From: Halomonas campaniensis
GTDB taxonomy: Bacteria; Pseudomonadota; Gammaproteobacteria; Pseudomonadales; Halomonadaceae
Direction: 5' to 3'
Length of the DNA: 64,000 nucleotides
Assembly (NCBI RefSeq): GCF_014193375.1
Contig: NZ_JACHZF010000020.1
Span: 1-64,000, forward strand
The position numbers were made by a program, and so were the translations under genes. The notes below the pieces were generated by a model that saw nothing but the letters and a program-made list of their open reading frames with translations, was not told the origin of the DNA and did no database searches. Shown here piece by piece: positions 47,199-59,390 of the stretch. Each line of letters opens with the position of its first letter. Positions within the stretch are counted from its first letter, which is position 1.

Positions 47199-47549
47199 TT
47201 AGAATTCCAGGCCGCCTTCACGAGCGGCGTCGGCCAGGGCCTTGACGCGGCCGTGGTACTTGAAACCGGCGCGATCGAAGGCTACCTGGGTGATGCCTGC
47301 TTCCTTGGCGCGCTCTGCAATCAGCGCACCCACCTTGGCGGCGGCGTCTGCATTGCCGGTCGCACCCTCACGCAGGGCCTTGTCCAGCGTGGAAGCGCTG
47401 GCGAGGACCTTGCCACCATCCGGCGAGATGATCTGCGCGTAGATGTGGCGGGGGGTACGGTTGACGCACAGGCGATACACGCCCAGCTCGCGGATCTTGG
47501 CGCGAGCGCGGCGGGCACGACGGAGACGAGATTCTTTCTTCGCGTTCAT
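47199..47549 (-). CDS. rplR: 50S ribosomal protein L18
   Basis: Binds 5S rRNA together with L5 and L25. 116 aa (E. coli 117). A basic N-terminus ([16 protein letters not shown]) and [20 protein letters not shown] near the end are family marks. In the spc operon between rplF and rpsE. Confidence 0.97.
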   Translation of the reverse strand: MNAKKESRLRRARRARAKIRELGVYRLCVNRTPRHIYAQIISPDGGKVLASASTLDKALREGATGNADAAAKVGALIAERAKEAGITQVAFDRAGFKYHGRVKALADAAREGGLEF

Positions 47550-47558
47550 AACCCTGCC

Positions 47559-48089
47559 TTACTTCTTCTTGGCTTCTTTGCGACGCACCTGCTCGTCGGC
47601 GTACCGGACACCCTTGCCCTTGTAGGGCTCGGGCGGACGGAAGGCGCGGATTTCCGCGGCGACCTGGCCGAGCTTCTGCTTGTCCGCGCTCTTCAGCACG
47701 ATCTGGGTGTTCTTGGGCGTTTCCGCCGTGACACCCTCAGGCAGCGTGTAATCGACCGGGTGCGAGAAGCCCAGTGACAGATTGAGCGTCTGGCCCTTGG
47801 CCTGGGCACGATAACCGACGCCGATGATTTCGAGGGAACGGGTGAAGCCTTCGCTCACACCGGTGACCAGGTTCTGGACCAGGGCACGGGTGGTACCGAC
47901 CATCGCCCAGCTCTTGGCGGACTCGCTCGGTGCGAAGGTCAGCTGACCCTCCTCCTGGCCGATCACCACATCGGGGTGAACGGTCATTGACAGCGTGCCC
48001 TGGCCGCCCTTGACGGACAGCTGGTCGCCGTCGAGCTTGATCTCGACGCCGTTGGGCACTTTTACCGGATATTTGGCTACGCGGGACAT
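47559..48089 (-). CDS. rplF: 50S ribosomal protein L6
   Basis: Binds near the sarcin-ricin loop and factor-binding site. 176 aa, as in E. coli. Two repeated domains; [16 protein letters not shown] starts the protein and [12 protein letters not shown] marks the second. In the spc operon. Confidence 0.98.
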   Translation of the reverse strand: MSRVAKYPVKVPNGVEIKLDGDQLSVKGGQGTLSMTVHPDVVIGQEEGQLTFAPSESAKSWAMVGTTRALVQNLVTGVSEGFTRSLEIIGVGYRAQAKGQTLNLSLGFSHPVDYTLPEGVTAETPKNTQIVLKSADKQKLGQVAAEIRAFRPPEPYKGKGVRYADEQVRRKEAKKK

Positions 48090-48098
48090 TCCAAACTC

Positions 48099-48491
48099 CT
48101 AGAATACGGTGCAGATGACTTCGCCACCGACACCGGCCTTGCGAGCCGCGCGGTCGGTCATCACCCCGTTGGAGGTGGTGACGATCGCGATCCCCAGGCC
48201 ATCGGCGACCTTCGGCAGCGCGTCCTTGCCCTTGTACTGGCGCAGGGACGGCTTGGACACGCGCTGGAGATGCTCGATGACCGGCTTGCCCTCGAAGTAC
48301 TTGAGGGTCACGGTCAGCTCGGGCTTGGCGCTATCGGACACCGCGAAGTCGGTGATGTAGCCCTCTTCCTTCAACACGCGGGCCACCTCGACCTTCAGCT
48401 TGGAGGACGGCATGGTGACCGTCTCCTTGGTGGCCATCTGCGCATTGCGGATACGGGTGAACATATCCGCCAGAGTGTCTTGCATGCTCAT
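48099..48491 (-). CDS. rpsH: 30S ribosomal protein S8
   Basis: Binds the central domain of 16S rRNA and, in E. coli, represses the spc operon at rplE. 130 aa. [18 protein letters not shown] is the family start; [18 protein letters not shown] C-terminus ([19 protein letters not shown]) is conserved. In the spc operon. Confidence 0.98.
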   Translation of the reverse strand: MSMQDTLADMFTRIRNAQMATKETVTMPSSKLKVEVARVLKEEGYITDFAVSDSAKPELTVTLKYFEGKPVIEHLQRVSKPSLRQYKGKDALPKVADGLGIAIVTTSNGVMTDRAARKAGVGGEVICTVF

Positions 48492-48523
48492 TTACGTTGC
48501 GCTCCTGATGTTTCTACGTGGCG

Positions 48524-48829
48524 TTACCAGCTGGACTTCTTGAGCCCGGGAACGTCGCCACGCATGGCGGCTTCACGCAGCTTGTTGCGGCCGAGGCCGA
48601 ACTTGTTGTAGAAGCCATGCGGACGGCCGGTGATGCGGCAGCGGTTACGCTGACGCACCGGGCTGGAGTCGCGCGGCAGCTGCTGCAGCTTCAGCGTTGC
48701 CTCGAAGCGCTCTTCGTCGGAAGCGTTCACGTCCTGGATGATCGCCTTGAGCTCGGCACGCTTGGCGGCGTACTTCGCCACCAGCTTGGTGCGCTTGAGC
48801 TCGCGCTCTACCATGCTCTTCTTTGCCAT
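48524..48829 (-). CDS. rpsN: 30S ribosomal protein S14
   Basis: 3' domain protein of the 30S head. 101 aa, so the long form that lacks the CxxC zinc pairs of the 61-aa form. [16 protein letters not shown] at the start and [20 protein letters not shown] at the core. Between rplE and rpsH. Confidence 0.98.
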   Translation of the reverse strand: MAKKSMVERELKRTKLVAKYAAKRAELKAIIQDVNASDEERFEATLKLQQLPRDSSPVRQRNRCRITGRPHGFYNKFGLGRNKLREAAMRGDVPGLKKSSW

Positions 48830-48839
48830 GATCCCACCC

Positions 48840-49379
48840 TTATTTCTTGAACGGGAAGTTCAGCGCGCTCAGCAGCGCACGACCTTCTTCATCGGTGTTG
48901 GCGGTGGTGGTGATGGTGACATCCAGACCACGAATCCGGTCGATCTTATCATACTCGATCTCCGGGAAGATGATCTGCTCACGCACCCCCATGGAGTAGT
49001 TGCCACGACCGTCGAAGGACTTCGGGTTGAGACCACGGAAGTCACGAACGCGGGGGATCGCGATATTCACCAGGCGATCGAGGAAGTCCCACATGCGCTC
49101 GGAGCGCAGGGTTACCTTGATCCCGATCGGCCAGCCTTCACGCACCTTGAAGCCCGCGATGGACTTGCGTGCCTTGGTCACCATCGGCTTCTGACCGGAG
49201 AGCTTCTCCAGGTCACCGATGGCATTATCGATCAGCTTCTTGTCGCTGGTCGCTTCGCCGATGCCCATGTTCAGCGTCACCTTGGTGACCCGGGGCACCT
49301 GCATCACGTTGGCGTAGCTGAACTGCTCTTTGAGTTGAGCCACCACCTCGTTCTGATAACGTTCTTTCAAGTTCGCCAT
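48840..49379 (-). CDS. rplE: 50S ribosomal protein L5
   Basis: Binds 5S rRNA and contacts P-site tRNA. 179 aa, as in E. coli. [14 protein letters not shown] and [20 protein letters not shown] are conserved. Lies 18 nt after rplX. In E. coli S8 binds the mRNA near this start; I did not identify the fold here. Confidence 0.98.
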   Translation of the reverse strand: MANLKERYQNEVVAQLKEQFSYANVMQVPRVTKVTLNMGIGEATSDKKLIDNAIGDLEKLSGQKPMVTKARKSIAGFKVREGWPIGIKVTLRSERMWDFLDRLVNIAIPRVRDFRGLNPKSFDGRGNYSMGVREQIIFPEIEYDKIDRIRGLDVTITTTANTDEEGRALLSALNFPFKK

Positions 49380-49397
49380 TTTGCTACCCGACTCGCG

Positions 49398-49715
49398 TTA
49401 GGCGTCGATCTGCGTCTGCGTCGACTTGTAGATACGTACCTTGGTACCGTCTTCCTTAACCTGGAAGCCGACGCGATCCGCCTTACCGGTCTCCTGATTG
49501 AAGATGGCTACGTTGGACGCGTGAATCGGAGCCTCGCGCTCGACGATACCGCCCTGATTGCCCGCCATGGGATTGGGCTTGGTGTGACGCTTGATCATGT
49601 TCACACCGGACACGACGAAGCGGTCGTCCTTGAGGACGCGCTTGATCGTGCCTCGCTTGCCCTTGTCCTTGCCGGCGATGACGATCACTTCATCGTCACG
49701 TTTGATCTTTTGCAT
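49398..49715 (-). CDS. rplX: 50S ribosomal protein L24
   Basis: Assembly initiator of the 50S subunit. 105 aa. The KOW motif is in [38 protein letters not shown] is typical. Between rplN and rplE in the spc operon. Confidence 0.97.
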   Translation of the reverse strand: MQKIKRDDEVIVIAGKDKGKRGTIKRVLKDDRFVVSGVNMIKRHTKPNPMAGNQGGIVEREAPIHASNVAIFNQETGKADRVGFQVKEDGTKVRIYKSTQTQIDA

Positions 49716-49729
49716 ATCCGCCTCGCTCC

Positions 49730-50101
49730 TTACAGCACTTCAGGCGCCAAGGAAATGATCTTCATGAACTTCTCGTTGCGAAGCTCACGGGTCACCGGCC
49801 CGAAGATACGGGTACCGATCGGCTGTTCGTTGGTGTTGTTCAACAGAACCGCCGCATTTCCATCGAAGCGGATCAGCGAACCGTCGGGACGACGGACGCC
49901 ACTGCGGGTGCGAACCACCACCGCCTTGAGGACCTGGCCCTTCTTGACCTTGCCACGCGGAATGGCTTCCTTCACCGTGACCTTGATGATGTCACCAACG
50001 TGGGCGTAGCGACGGTGTGAACCGCCCAGCACCTTGATGCATTGCACCCGGCGCGCCCCGCTGTTGTCGGCGACATCCAGCATTGTCTGAGTCTGAATCA
50101 T
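49730..50101 (-). CDS. rplN: 50S ribosomal protein L14
   Basis: Contacts 16S rRNA at an intersubunit bridge. 123 aa, same as E. coli. [20 protein letters not shown] and [13 protein letters not shown] are conserved. First gene of the spc group; the 52-nt spacer after rpsQ shows no convincing promoter. Confidence 0.98.
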   Translation of the reverse strand: MIQTQTMLDVADNSGARRVQCIKVLGGSHRRYAHVGDIIKVTVKEAIPRGKVKKGQVLKAVVVRTRSGVRRPDGSLIRFDGNAAVLLNNTNEQPIGTRIFGPVTRELRNEKFMKIISLAPEVL

Positions 50102-50153
50102 CGGTTTTCTCCAAACCTAATCTGACTGCACTGGTTTGACAGGCGTGAGCCGA

Positions 50154-50414
50154 TCAGCCCTTGGCCTGCTCGACCACCTCGACCAGCGTCCAGGACTTGT
50201 TCTTGGACAGCGGGCGGCACTCCTGGATGGAGACCGTATCGCCGGCCTTCGCCTGGTTCGCCTCATCATGGGCGTGCAGCTTGGTGGAGCGCTTTACGTA
50301 CTTGCCGTAGATCGGGTGACGCTCACGGCGCTCGATCATCACGACGATGGACTTGTCCATCTTGTCGCTCACCACCTTGCCGGTGAGCGTACGGGCTTTC
50401 TTCTCTTCGGCCAT
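50154..50414 (-). CDS. rpsQ: 30S ribosomal protein S17
   Basis: 5' domain 16S rRNA-binding OB-fold protein. 86 aa (E. coli 84). The start at 50414 gives [19 protein letters not shown]; an in-frame start at 50423 adds three residues and overlaps rpm[22 protein letters not shown] is conserved. Last gene of the S10 group. Confidence 0.97.
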   Translation of the reverse strand: MAEEKKARTLTGKVVSDKMDKSIVVMIERRERHPIYGKYVKRSTKLHAHDEANQAKAGDTVSIQECRPLSKNKSWTLVEVVEQAKG

Positions 50415-50415
50415 C

Positions 50416-50607
50416 TCAGTCACCTGCCTTCTCGTTGAGCACAGTCTTCACCCGGGCGATATCCCGACGAACCTGCTTGAGCAGATGAGTCTGGCTGAGC
50501 TGGCCGGTGGCCTTCTGCATGCGCAGGTTGAACTGCTCGCGGAGGAGTTCGAGGAGCTGCTCCTGGAGCTGCTCGACTGACTTTTCACGAATTTCCTGGG
50601 CTTTCAT
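50416..50607 (-). CDS. rpmC: 50S ribosomal protein L29
   Basis: Lies by the polypeptide exit and helps dock SRP and trigger factor. 63 aa, identical length to E. coli. [14 protein letters not shown] and [16 protein letters not shown] are typical; two long helices. The ATG shares one base with the rplP stop (TGATG), so coupling is expected. Confidence 0.97.
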   Translation of the reverse strand: MKAQEIREKSVEQLQEQLLELLREQFNLRMQKATGQLSQTHLLKQVRRDIARVKTVLNEKAGD

Positions 50608-51020
50608 CACATCACCGTCCGTTTCACAAAGGTGGTGGATATGGGCATCTTCTGGGCGGCGAGAGAGAAGGCCTCACGGGCCAGCTCTTCGGACACACCC
50701 TCGATCTCGTAGAGGACGCGACCCGGCTGGATCTGAGCGACCCAGTACTCGACGGAGCCCTTGCCCTTACCCATACGGACTTCGAGCGGCTTCTTGGAAA
50801 TCGGCTTGTCGGGGAAGACGCGGATCCAGATCTTGCCGCCACGCTTGACGTGACGGGTGATCGCACGACGGCCGGCCTCGATCTGGCGCGCGGTGATGCG
50901 GCCACGACCGGTTGCCTTCAGGCCATATTCCCCGAAGCTGATCTTGCTTCCGCGATGCGCCAGGCCACGGTTGCGGCCCTTCATCATCTTGCGGAATTTC
51001 ATACGCTTGGGTTGTAACAT
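50607..51020 (-). CDS. rplP: 50S ribosomal protein L16
   Basis: Near the A site and peptidyl-transferase centre. 137 aa (E. coli 136). [18 protein letters not shown] and [17 protein letters not shown] are conserved; the Arg that is hydroxylated by RoxA in E. coli lies in the second motif. Between rpsC and rpmC. Confidence 0.98.
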   Translation of the reverse strand: MLQPKRMKFRKMMKGRNRGLAHRGSKISFGEYGLKATGRGRITARQIEAGRRAITRHVKRGGKIWIRVFPDKPISKKPLEVRMGKGKGSVEYWVAQIQPGRVLYEIEGVSEELAREAFSLAAQKMPISTTFVKRTVM

Positions 51021-51035
51021 CGACTCGCTCTCCCC

Positions 51036-51734
51036 TTACCTGGAACCTTTCTTCTTGGAGGGCGCGGCCTGAGGCTGCTTCGCCTTGGCGCGGACCTCTT
51101 CGATGCCCCCGAGGATCTCACCCTTGAAGACCCACACCTTGACACCGATGATGCCGTAGGTGGTCTGAGCCTCGTAGGTGGCGTAGTCGATGTCCGCACG
51201 CAGGGTGTGCAGCGGAACACGACCTTCCCGGTACCACTCGGTGCGAGCGATCTCGGCGCCACCCAGGCGACCGGAGAGCTGCACCTTGATGCCGCCAGCG
51301 CCCAGGCGCATGGCGTTCTGCACCGCGCGCTTCATGGCGCGACGGAACATCACGCGACGCTCGAGCTGGCCAGCGATGTTCTGGGCCACGAGCATGGCGT
51401 CCAGCTCGGGCTTGCGAACTTCCTCGATGTTGACGTGCACGGGCACGCCCATCATCGCGGTGACCTCGCGGCGCAGACGATCGACGTCCTCGCCCTTCTT
51501 GCCGATCACGATGCCCGGACGGGCAGTGTGAATGGTAATGCGCGCGTTGTTGGCCGGACGCTCGATGGTGATGCGGCTCACGGAAGCGTTCTTGAGACGC
51601 TCCTCGAGGAAGCGGCGCACTTCGAGGTCGCTGTTGAGCTTGTCGGCATAGGCGCCGCGCTCGGCGTACCAGACAGAGGTATGGTCCTTGACGATACCCA
51701 GTCGGATGCCTGTCGGATGTACTTTCTGACCCAT
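51036..51734 (-). CDS. rpsC: 30S ribosomal protein S3
   Basis: Forms the mRNA entry site with S4 and S5. 232 aa (E. coli 233). The KH domain contains [17 protein letters not shown]; the C-terminal domain contains [20 protein letters not shown]. Lies 11 nt after rplV. Confidence 0.98.
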   Translation of the reverse strand: MGQKVHPTGIRLGIVKDHTSVWYAERGAYADKLNSDLEVRRFLEERLKNASVSRITIERPANNARITIHTARPGIVIGKKGEDVDRLRREVTAMMGVPVHVNIEEVRKPELDAMLVAQNIAGQLERRVMFRRAMKRAVQNAMRLGAGGIKVQLSGRLGGAEIARTEWYREGRVPLHTLRADIDYATYEAQTTYGIIGVKVWVFKGEILGGIEEVRAKAKQPQAAPSKKKGSR

Positions 51735-51745
51735 CTGGTCGACTC

Positions 51746-52078
51746 CTACTTCTCGGCTACCTTGACGGTGATGTGGCAGGTGCGCTTCAAGATACGGTCC
51801 GCGCGGCCCTTGGCACGCGGCTTGATACGCTTGAGCGTCATGCCCTCATCGACGCAGATGGTCGAGACACGCAGCTCGTCGATATCCATGCCGTTGTTTT
51901 CTTCCGCATTCGCGATGGCGGACTGCAGCACCTTCTTGACCAGCTTGGCAGCCTTCTTCGGTGAGAAGGTCAGCAGGTCGAGCGCCTCGGCGACAGGCTT
52001 ACCGCGCACCTGGTCAGCCACCAAACGGGCCTTCTGGGCGGATAAACGAGCGCCACGCAGCTTAGCTGTGACTTCCAT
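51746..52078 (-). CDS. rplV: 50S ribosomal protein L22
   Basis: Its beta-hairpin lines the exit tunnel, where macrolide-resistance changes occur. 110 aa, as in E. coli. [18 protein letters not shown] and the loop [18 protein letters not shown] look wild type. In the S10 operon. Confidence 0.98.
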   Translation of the reverse strand: MEVTAKLRGARLSAQKARLVADQVRGKPVAEALDLLTFSPKKAAKLVKKVLQSAIANAEENNGMDIDELRVSTICVDEGMTLKRIKPRAKGRADRILKRTCHITVKVAEK

Positions 52079-52096
52079 CTCTCAATCCTCTCTGGC

Positions 52097-52372
52097 TTAC
52101 CGTTTGGCTTTCTTGTCCGCCGCATGACCGCGATAGGTGCGGGTAGCAGCGAATTCGCCCAGCTTGTGGCCAACCATTTCCTCGGAGACATGCACCGGGA
52201 CGTGCTGGCGACCGTTATGGACTGCAATGGTGAGCCCGACCATGTTGGGCAGGATCATGGAACGACGCGACCAGGTCTTGATCGGTTTGCGGTCGTTCTT
52301 CTCCACTGCAGCCTCAACCTTCTTCAGCAGATGAAGGTCAATAAAGGGACCTTTCTTCAGTGAACGTGGCAC
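52097..52372 (-). CDS. rpsS: 30S ribosomal protein S19
   Basis: Head protein that contacts S13 and tRNA. 91 aa (E. coli 92). The start is GTG at 52372: [39 protein letters not shown] and [12 protein letters not shown] are conserved. Confidence 0.98.
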   Translation of the reverse strand: MPRSLKKGPFIDLHLLKKVEAAVEKNDRKPIKTWSRRSMILPNMVGLTIAVHNGRQHVPVHVSEEMVGHKLGEFAATRTYRGHAADKKAKR

Positions 52373-52394
52373 AGCCGTTACCTCTTAAAGTGTG

Positions 52395-53222
52395 TTACTT
52401 GGCCTTGCGGCGACGAACGATCAGCTTGTCGGTGCGCTTGTTCTTGCGGGTCTTGTGGCCCTTGGTGGGGATGCCCCACGGGGAGACCGGGTGACGACCA
52501 CCGCTGGTACGGCCTTCACCGCCACCGTGCGGGTGATCCACCGGGTTCATGGCCACGCCGCGAACGGTCGGACGCACACCTCTCCAGCGCTTCGCACCGG
52601 CCTTGCCAAGCTGACGCAGGCTGTGCTCGGAGTTGCTCACTTCCCCCAGGGTCGCACGGCACTCGGCCAGCACCTTGCGCATCTCGCCGGAGCGCAGACG
52701 CAGGGTGGCGTAGTTGCCTTCACGGGCGACCAGCTGGGCGCTGGTGCCGGCGCTGCGAGCGATCTGGGCGCCCTTGCCGGGCTTGAGCTCGATGCAGTGC
52801 ACGGTGGAACCCAGCGGGATGTTACGCAGCGGAAGGGCGTTGCCCTTCTTGATGGCCGCGTTCACGCCGGACTCGAGACGGTCGCCTGCGCTCACGCCCT
52901 TGGGCGCGATGATGTAGCGACGCTCGCCGTCCAGGTACTTCAGCAGCGCGATATGAGCGCTACGGTTCGGGTCGTACTCCAGGCGCTCGACGATGGCCGG
53001 AACGCCATCCTTGGTGCGCTTGAAGTCGATCAGCCGGTAGTGCTGACGGTGACCACCGCCCACGTGGCGGGTGGTGATGCGACCGTTGTTGTTACGTCCA
53101 CCGCTGCGCGACTGCTTCTCGAGCAGGGCCGCGTAGGGCTTGCCCTTGTGCAGCTCGTCGTTCACGACCTTGACAAGGTGGCGACGACCGGCGGATGTGG
53201 GTTTGGTCTTGACGATTGCCAT
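52395..53222 (-). CDS. rplB: 50S ribosomal protein L2
   Basis: Core 23S rRNA-binding protein needed for subunit association. 275 aa (E. coli 273). The N-terminus has [20 protein letters not shown]; the C-terminal [17 protein letters not shown] holds the His near the peptidyl-transferase centre. In the S10 operon. Confidence 0.98.
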   Translation of the reverse strand: MAIVKTKPTSAGRRHLVKVVNDELHKGKPYAALLEKQSRSGGRNNNGRITTRHVGGGHRQHYRLIDFKRTKDGVPAIVERLEYDPNRSAHIALLKYLDGERRYIIAPKGVSAGDRLESGVNAAIKKGNALPLRNIPLGSTVHCIELKPGKGAQIARSAGTSAQLVAREGNYATLRLRSGEMRKVLAECRATLGEVSNSEHSLRQLGKAGAKRWRGVRPTVRGVAMNPVDHPHGGGEGRTSGGRHPVSPWGIPTKGHKTRKNKRTDKLIVRRRKAK

Positions 53223-53239
53223 TGTCCGTACTCCTGCCC

Positions 53240-53536
53240 TTATTCGGCGCCAGAGAAGTCTTCAAGAGTCTCGCCGGCGGCCAGTGTGACGTAGGCCTTG
53301 CGATAACCCTTGCGGTGACCCAGACCCTGCGCGGTGCGCTTGGTCTTGCCCTTGACGTTCAGCGTCTGAACGCGATCGACCTTCTTGCCAAACAGGGCCT
53401 CGACGGCCTTCTTGATCTCGGGCTTGGTCGCGTCGCCGGCCACCTTGAACACGTACTGGTTGCGTTCGGCAGCCATGGCGGCCTTCTCGGTCACGTGCGG
53501 ACCAAGCAGAACCTTGAATACACGTTCCTGGTTCAT
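53240..53536 (-). CDS. rplW: 50S ribosomal protein L23
   Basis: Docking site for trigger factor and SRP at the tunnel exit. 98 aa (E. coli 100). [18 protein letters not shown] at the start; the trigger-factor loop [16 protein letters not shown] follows. The ATG at 53536 overlaps the rplD stop as ATGA. Confidence 0.97.
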   Translation of the reverse strand: MNQERVFKVLLGPHVTEKAAMAAERNQYVFKVAGDATKPEIKKAVEALFGKKVDRVQTLNVKGKTKRTAQGLGHRKGYRKAYVTLAAGETLEDFSGAE

Positions 53537-54138
53537 GCCAGCTTCTCCTCGAATTTGCGCAGGGCGGAGACGGTGACCAGCACCTTGTCGAAGGCCACCA
53601 GGCTCACCGGGTCGGCGGCGGCCACGTCCACCACATCCACGTTGGGGATGTTGCGGGCGGCCAGGTAGAGCTTCTCGTCGACTTCCTCGGTGACGATCAG
53701 CACCTTCTCCAGACCCAGCTCGCTGAGCTTGGCAACCAGCTCCTTGGTCTTGGGAGCCTCGACGGTAATCTCGTTGACGGCCACCAGGCGCTCCTGGCGA
53801 ACCAGCTCGGAGAGAATGGAACGCATCGCCGCACGGTACATCTTGCGGTTGACCTTCTGGGTGTAGTCCTGGGGACGAGCCGCAAAGGTCACGCCGCCGC
53901 TGCGCCACAGCGGGGAGCGGATGGTACCGGCGCGGGCACGACCGGTGCCCTTCTGGCGCCACGGCTTCTTGCCGCCGCCACGCACGTCGGAACGGTTCTT
54001 CTGGGCGCGGGTGCCCTGGCGACCACCGGCCAGATAGGCGGTGACGACCTGGTGCACGAGCGCTTCGTTGAATTCCTTGCCAAAGGTGGCGTCGGACACT
54101 TCGACAGTGCCGGCACCGGCTGCAAGATTCAGATTCAT
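53533..54138 (-). CDS. rplD: 50S ribosomal protein L4
   Basis: Tunnel constriction protein; in E. coli it also represses the S10 operon at transcription and translation. 201 aa, same as E. coli. The tunnel loop [19 protein letters not shown] (59-78 region) is intact. The E. coli-type S10 leader through which L4 acts is not evident here. Confidence 0.98.
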   Translation of the reverse strand: MNLNLAAGAGTVEVSDATFGKEFNEALVHQVVTAYLAGGRQGTRAQKNRSDVRGGGKKPWRQKGTGRARAGTIRSPLWRSGGVTFAARPQDYTQKVNRKMYRAAMRSILSELVRQERLVAVNEITVEAPKTKELVAKLSELGLEKVLIVTEEVDEKLYLAARNIPNVDVVDVAAADPVSLVAFDKVLVTVSALRKFEEKLA

Positions 54139-54152
54139 GGTCTCTATCCCCT

Positions 54153-54791
54153 TCAGCCAGCTTTCACGGCGCTGCGCACGACGACGTCACTGCCGGTGGC
54201 ACCGGGCACGGCGCCCTTGACCAGCAGCAGGTTGCGTTCGGCGTCGACACGCACGACTTCGAGGCTCTGGACGGTGCAACGGACGTTGCCCATCTGGCCG
54301 GCCATCTTCTTGCCCTTGAACACGCGTCCCGGGGTCTGGCACATGCCGATGGAACCCGGCGCGCGGTGCGACAGGGAGTTGCCGTGGCTGTTGTCCTGGG
54401 TGCGGAAGTTCCAGCGCTTGACGGCGCCCTGGAAGCCCTTGCCCTTGGAGGTGCCGGTCACGTCGATCATCTGACCAGCTTCGAAGAGGGATACGGTGAG
54501 TTCGCCGCCCACTTCCGGAGCCTCGTCGCCTTCTGCCAGGCGGAACTCCATCAGCGAACGACCGGCCTCGATACCTGCCTTGGCGAACTGCCCGGCCTGG
54601 GCTTTCGACAGGTGCTTGGCCTTGCGGGAGCCGGTTGTCACCTGAACCGCGGCGTAGCCGTCGCTCTCGACGGACTTCACGCGAGTCACGCGGTTGGGCT
54701 CAACCTCGATCACGGTCACGGGCACGGAAGCGCCATCCTCGGTGAAGACGCGGGTCATCCCGGCCTTCCTACCGACCAAACCGATAGTCAT
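54153..54791 (-). CDS. rplC: 50S ribosomal protein L3
   Basis: Reaches the peptidyl-transferase centre. 212 aa (E. coli 209). [18 protein letters not shown] at the start; the loop [20 protein letters not shown] carries the Gln that PrmB methylates. AAAGGAGA lies 7 nt upstream. A 149-nt spacer separates it from rpsJ. Confidence 0.98.
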   Translation of the reverse strand: MTIGLVGRKAGMTRVFTEDGASVPVTVIEVEPNRVTRVKSVESDGYAAVQVTTGSRKAKHLSKAQAGQFAKAGIEAGRSLMEFRLAEGDEAPEVGGELTVSLFEAGQMIDVTGTSKGKGFQGAVKRWNFRTQDNSHGNSLSHRAPGSIGMCQTPGRVFKGKKMAGQMGNVRCTVQSLEVVRVDAERNLLLVKGAVPGATGSDVVVRSAVKAG

Positions 54792-54940
54792 TCTCAGTCT
54801 CCTTTAGTGTACGGGGCTGTCACCCGCTATGGCTGCCCTTTCCAGAGCATTCCACTAGCACGTTGTGTGGCGCCTCACGGCGCGGCGGCTGCTGCCCGGG
54901 CGAAGTGCCGAGCGCTGGGCCGCGAGTGTCTAGTGTGGAA
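54792..54940 (-). promoter_or_regulatory. Structured rpsJ-rplC spacer
   Basis: 149 nt without a gene. On the minus strand TTCCAC-AC-TAG-A-CAC (54940-54926) pairs with GTG-CTA-GTGGAA (54861-54850), closing a GC-rich loop of about 64 nt. The rest runs to the rplC ribosome site. No T-run follows the stem. A candidate for post-transcriptional control of rplC onward. Confidence 0.5.
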
Positions 54941-55252
54941 TCAGTCGAGCTTGATCTGCACGTCCACGCCGGCGGCGAGGTCGAGCTTCATCAGGGCATC
55001 AACGGTCTTTTCCGTGGGTTCGACGATGTCGAGCACACGCTTGTGGGTGCGAATCTCGTACTGATCGCGCGCGTCCTTGTTGACGTGCGGTGACACCAGC
55101 ACGGTATAGCGCTCGCGATTGGTCGGCAGAGGAATCGGACCACGAACCTGGGCGCCGGTACGCTTGGCGGTTTCAACAATCTCCGCGGCGGACTGATCGA
55201 TCAGGCGATGGTCGAAGGCCTTCAACCGAATGCGAATCTTCTGGTTCTGCAT
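54941..55252 (-). CDS. rpsJ: 30S ribosomal protein S10
   Basis: Head protein that also pairs with NusB/NusG in antitermination. 103 aa, as in E. coli. [18 protein letters not shown] and the loop [16 protein letters not shown] are conserved. First gene of the S10 operon with a consensus promoter at 55317-55345. Confidence 0.98.
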   Translation of the reverse strand: MQNQKIRIRLKAFDHRLIDQSAAEIVETAKRTGAQVRGPIPLPTNRERYTVLVSPHVNKDARDQYEIRTHKRVLDIVEPTEKTVDALMKLDLAAGVDVQIKLD

Positions 55253-55316
55253 TTGCCCTTAACTCCAATGGATCTCGACGGCGCGAGCCGTCTACCCACG
55301 CATTCAAAGGATGCGC

Positions 55317-55345
55317 ATTATAGGCACGCCGCAGGCCAGTGTCAA
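55317..55345 (-). promoter_or_regulatory. Consensus sigma70 promoter of the S10 operon
   Basis: On the minus strand TTGACA (55345-55340), exactly 17 bp, then TATAAT (55322-55317). Both hexamers are perfect. The leader to rpsJ is only about 60 nt. Confidence 0.92.
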
Positions 55346-55366
55346 ACACTCCTGCGGGTGCGCAGA

Positions 55367-55392
55367 AAGGGGGCTCCTCGCGGAGCCCCCTT
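55367..55392 (-). terminator. Terminator after tuf
   Basis: A 9-bp stem GGGGGCTCC / GGAGCCCCC plus two flanking A-T pairs and a 4-nt loop. On the minus strand it ends in TTT. It lies 22 bp after the tuf stop. Confidence 0.85.
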
Positions 55393-55414
55393 CGATCATT
55401 CGATCAGCTTTCGC

Positions 55415-56608
<1,194 letters not shown>

Positions 56609-56637
56609 TGCTATAACCTCTTTACGTTAGCTAACGG

Positions 56638-58758
56638 TTACCCGTTTTGGTTGATGACGGCTTCAACGACGCTGGACGGCGCCTCTTCGTAATCCGCAAA
56701 CTCCATGACGTAGCTTGCGCGGCCCTGGGTCTGAGAACGCAGATCGGTCGCGTAACCGAACATCTCAGCCAACGGAACCCGAGCACGGATGATCTTGCCC
56801 ATTGAGGAGTCATCCATGCCTGATACCAGGCCACGGCGGCGGTTCAGGTCGCCCATGACGTCACCCATGAAGTCCTCGGGGGTGACGACCTCGACCTTCA
56901 TCACCGGCTCCAGGAGCACGGCCTTGGCCTTCTTGGCGCCCTCCTTGACGGCCATGGAAGAGGCGACCTTGAACGCGGTCTCGTTGGAGTCCACGTCGTG
57001 GTAGGAACCATCGTACAGCGTAACCTTGACGTCGATCATCGGATAGCCCGCGATGACACCGTTCTGGAGCTGCTCGTAGGCCCCCTTCTCGACGGCCGGC
57101 ACGTATTCCTTGGGAACCACGCCACCGACGATCTCGGAAGCGAATTTGAAGTGCATGTCTTCATCTTCGCCCTTGTCCGCTGCGGTCAGCGGCTCGATGC
57201 GCAGCCAGACGTGGCCGTACTGGCCGCGACCGCCGGACTGGCGCACGAACTTGCCTTCCTGCTCGACCGTGCCGCGGATGGTCTCGCGGTAGGCCACCTG
57301 CGGCTTGCCGATGTTGGCCTCGACCTTGAACTCGCGACGCATGCGGTCGACGATGATGTCCAGGTGAAGCTCACCCATGCCGGAGATGATGGTCTGGCCG
57401 GTCTCCTCGTCGGTGCGGACCTGGAAGGAGGGATCCTCCTGGGCCAGCTTGCCGAGGGCCACGCCCATCTTCTCCTGGTCGGCCTTGGACTTGGGCTCCA
57501 CGGCCACGGAGATCACCGGGTCCGGGAACTCCATGCGCTCCAGCACGATCTTGTCGTTCAGGTCGCACAGGGTGTCACCGGTGGTGACGTCCTTCATGCC
57601 GATGCAGGCGGCGATGTCGCCGGCACGCACTTCCTTGATCTCCTCGCGGGAGTTGGCGTGCATCTGGACGATACGGCCGACGCGCTCCTTCTTGCTCTTG
57701 ACCGAGTTGAAGACGCTGTCGCCGGAGTTCAGCACGCCCGAGTAGACGCGGATGAAGGTCAGGGTGCCGACGAAGGGGTCGGTGGCGATCTTGAACGCCA
57801 GCGCGGCGAAGGGCGCACTGTCGTCCGCCTCGCGGGTGGCGATGGTGCCGTCCTTGTCGTCCAGCTCGCCCTCGATGGCCTTGACCTCGGTGGGGGACGG
57901 CATGTACTCGATGACGCCGTCCAGCACCGCCTGCACGCCCTTGTTCTTGAACGCCGAGCCGCAGGTGACCAGCACGATCTCGTTGGCCAGGGTGCGGCGA
58001 CGCAGGCCGGCCTTGATCTCCTCGATGGACAGCTCCCCGCCTTCGAGGTACTTGTCCATCAGCTCTTCGGACGCCTCGGCGGCAGCCTCGACCATCTCCT
58101 CGCGATACTTCTCGGCGGTCTCCTGGAGCTCGGCCGGAATGTCGACGAGGTCATAGTTCATGCCCAGGCTATCCTCATCCCACAGGATGGCCTTCATCTG
58201 CAGCAGATCGATGACGCCCTTGAAGTCTTCCTCAGTGCCCCAGTTGATCTGGATCGGCACGGCGTTGGCGCCCAGGCGATCCTTCAGCTGCTCGACCACC
58301 ATGAAGAAGTCGGCGCCGGTGCGGTCCATCTTGTTGACGAACACCATGCGCGGCACTTCGTACTTGTTGGCCTGGCGCCAGACGGTCTCGGTCTGGGGCT
58401 GAACGCCGGACGAGCCACACAGCACCACCACGGCCCCGTCGAGAACACGCAGGGAGCGTTCCACCTCGATGGTGAAGTCCACGTGCCCGGGGGTGTCGAT
58501 GATGTTGATGCGGTGCTCATCGAACTGCTTGTTCATCCCCTGCCAGAAACAGGTAGTAGCAGCAGAGGTGATGGTGATGCCACGCTCCTGCTCCTGCTCC
58601 ATCCAGTCCATGGTAGCGGCACCGTCGTGCACCTCACCCACCTTGTGGGAGAGGCCTGTGTAGAACAGCACGCGCTCGGTCGTGGTGGTCTTGCCGGCAT
58701 CGACGTGGGCGACGATCCCGATGTTGCGATAGCGGTTTAGTGGAGTCTTGCGAGCCAC
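56638..58758 (-). CDS. fusA: Elongation factor G
   Basis: GTPase of translocation and ribosome recycling. 706 aa (E. coli 704). G1 AHVDAGKT (17-24), DTPGHVDF and NKMDRTGA are present; domain IV shows [12 protein letters not shown]. The start is GTG at 58758. In the str operon. Confidence 0.98.
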   Translation of the reverse strand: MARKTPLNRYRNIGIVAHVDAGKTTTTERVLFYTGLSHKVGEVHDGAATMDWMEQEQERGITITSAATTCFWQGMNKQFDEHRINIIDTPGHVDFTIEVERSLRVLDGAVVVLCGSSGVQPQTETVWRQANKYEVPRMVFVNKMDRTGADFFMVVEQLKDRLGANAVPIQINWGTEEDFKGVIDLLQMKAILWDEDSLGMNYDLVDIPAELQETAEKYREEMVEAAAEASEELMDKYLEGGELSIEEIKAGLRRRTLANEIVLVTCGSAFKNKGVQAVLDGVIEYMPSPTEVKAIEGELDDKDGTIATREADDSAPFAALAFKIATDPFVGTLTFIRVYSGVLNSGDSVFNSVKSKKERVGRIVQMHANSREEIKEVRAGDIAACIGMKDVTTGDTLCDLNDKIVLERMEFPDPVISVAVEPKSKADQEKMGVALGKLAQEDPSFQVRTDEETGQTIISGMGELHLDIIVDRMRREFKVEANIGKPQVAYRETIRGTVEQEGKFVRQSGGRGQYGHVWLRIEPLTAADKGEDEDMHFKFASEIVGGVVPKEYVPAVEKGAYEQLQNGVIAGYPMIDVKVTLYDGSYHDVDSNETAFKVASSMAVKEGAKKAKAVLLEPVMKVEVVTPEDFMGDVMGDLNRRRGLVSGMDDSSMGKIIRARVPLAEMFGYATDLRSQTQGRASYVMEFADYEEAPSSVVEAVINQNG

Positions 58759-58800
58759 GGTGGAACTCCCCGTTGGTTGGCGATGCGTGTGGAGGCGCGC

Positions 58801-59271
58801 TTAGAAGCGATAGTGCGAGAACGCCTTGTTGGCTTCCGCCATGCGGTGCACGTCTTCACGCTTCTTGACCGCGGAGCCCTTGCCCTCGGCGGCGTCCAGC
58901 ATCTCGCCGGCCAGGCGCTGCACCATGGTCTTCTCGCCACGACGACGGGCGGCATCCACCAGCCAGCGCATGGCCAGCGCCTGGCGGCGCGACGGACGCA
59001 CTTCCACCGGCACCTGATAGGTCGCGCCGCCGACGCGGCGGGACTTCACCTCGACCATCGGCTGGATGGTTTCCAGCGCCCGATCGAAGATCTCCAGCGG
59101 CTCTTCATTACTGCGCTCGGCAACCCTGTCCAGCGCACCGTAGACGATACGCTCAGCTGTGGACTTCTTGCCGCTGACCATCAGGTGGTTCATGAACTTC
59201 GCCAGACGCTCACTTCCGAACTTGGGATCCGGAAGGATCTCGCGCTTGGCCGCAACTCTTCTTCTAGGCAT
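58801..59271 (-). CDS. rpsG: 30S ribosomal protein S7
   Basis: Nucleates the 30S head and, in E. coli, represses the str operon. 156 aa, starting [20 protein letters not shown]. The 119-nt gap after rpsL is longer than most in this block and corresponds to the place where S7 binds str mRNA in E. coli; I did not resolve a matching fold. Confidence 0.98.
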   Translation of the reverse strand: MPRRRVAAKREILPDPKFGSERLAKFMNHLMVSGKKSTAERIVYGALDRVAERSNEEPLEIFDRALETIQPMVEVKSRRVGGATYQVPVEVRPSRRQALAMRWLVDAARRRGEKTMVQRLAGEMLDAAEGKGSAVKKREDVHRMAEANKAFSHYRF

Positions 59272-59390
59272 GATAAGCCCTCTGTCTAAGGGTCCTTCAG
59301 GTAAACCCGAGACGTTCGCCGCGAGGCGCGCTCGACCTTACTCTTATCAGACCGATGCCATGAATTCTGTGACTGCCTGCCCGGGAGGGG

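Noticed and set aside
53240..53962. A longer L23 or an L23 fusion
   Set aside because: The upstream part of the frame is a shadow of rplD; the true start at 53536 overlaps the rplD stop as ATGA.
55253..55316. E. coli-type S10 leader (L4-responsive attenuator)
   Set aside because: The leader is too short and no matching hairpins with a U-run were seen.
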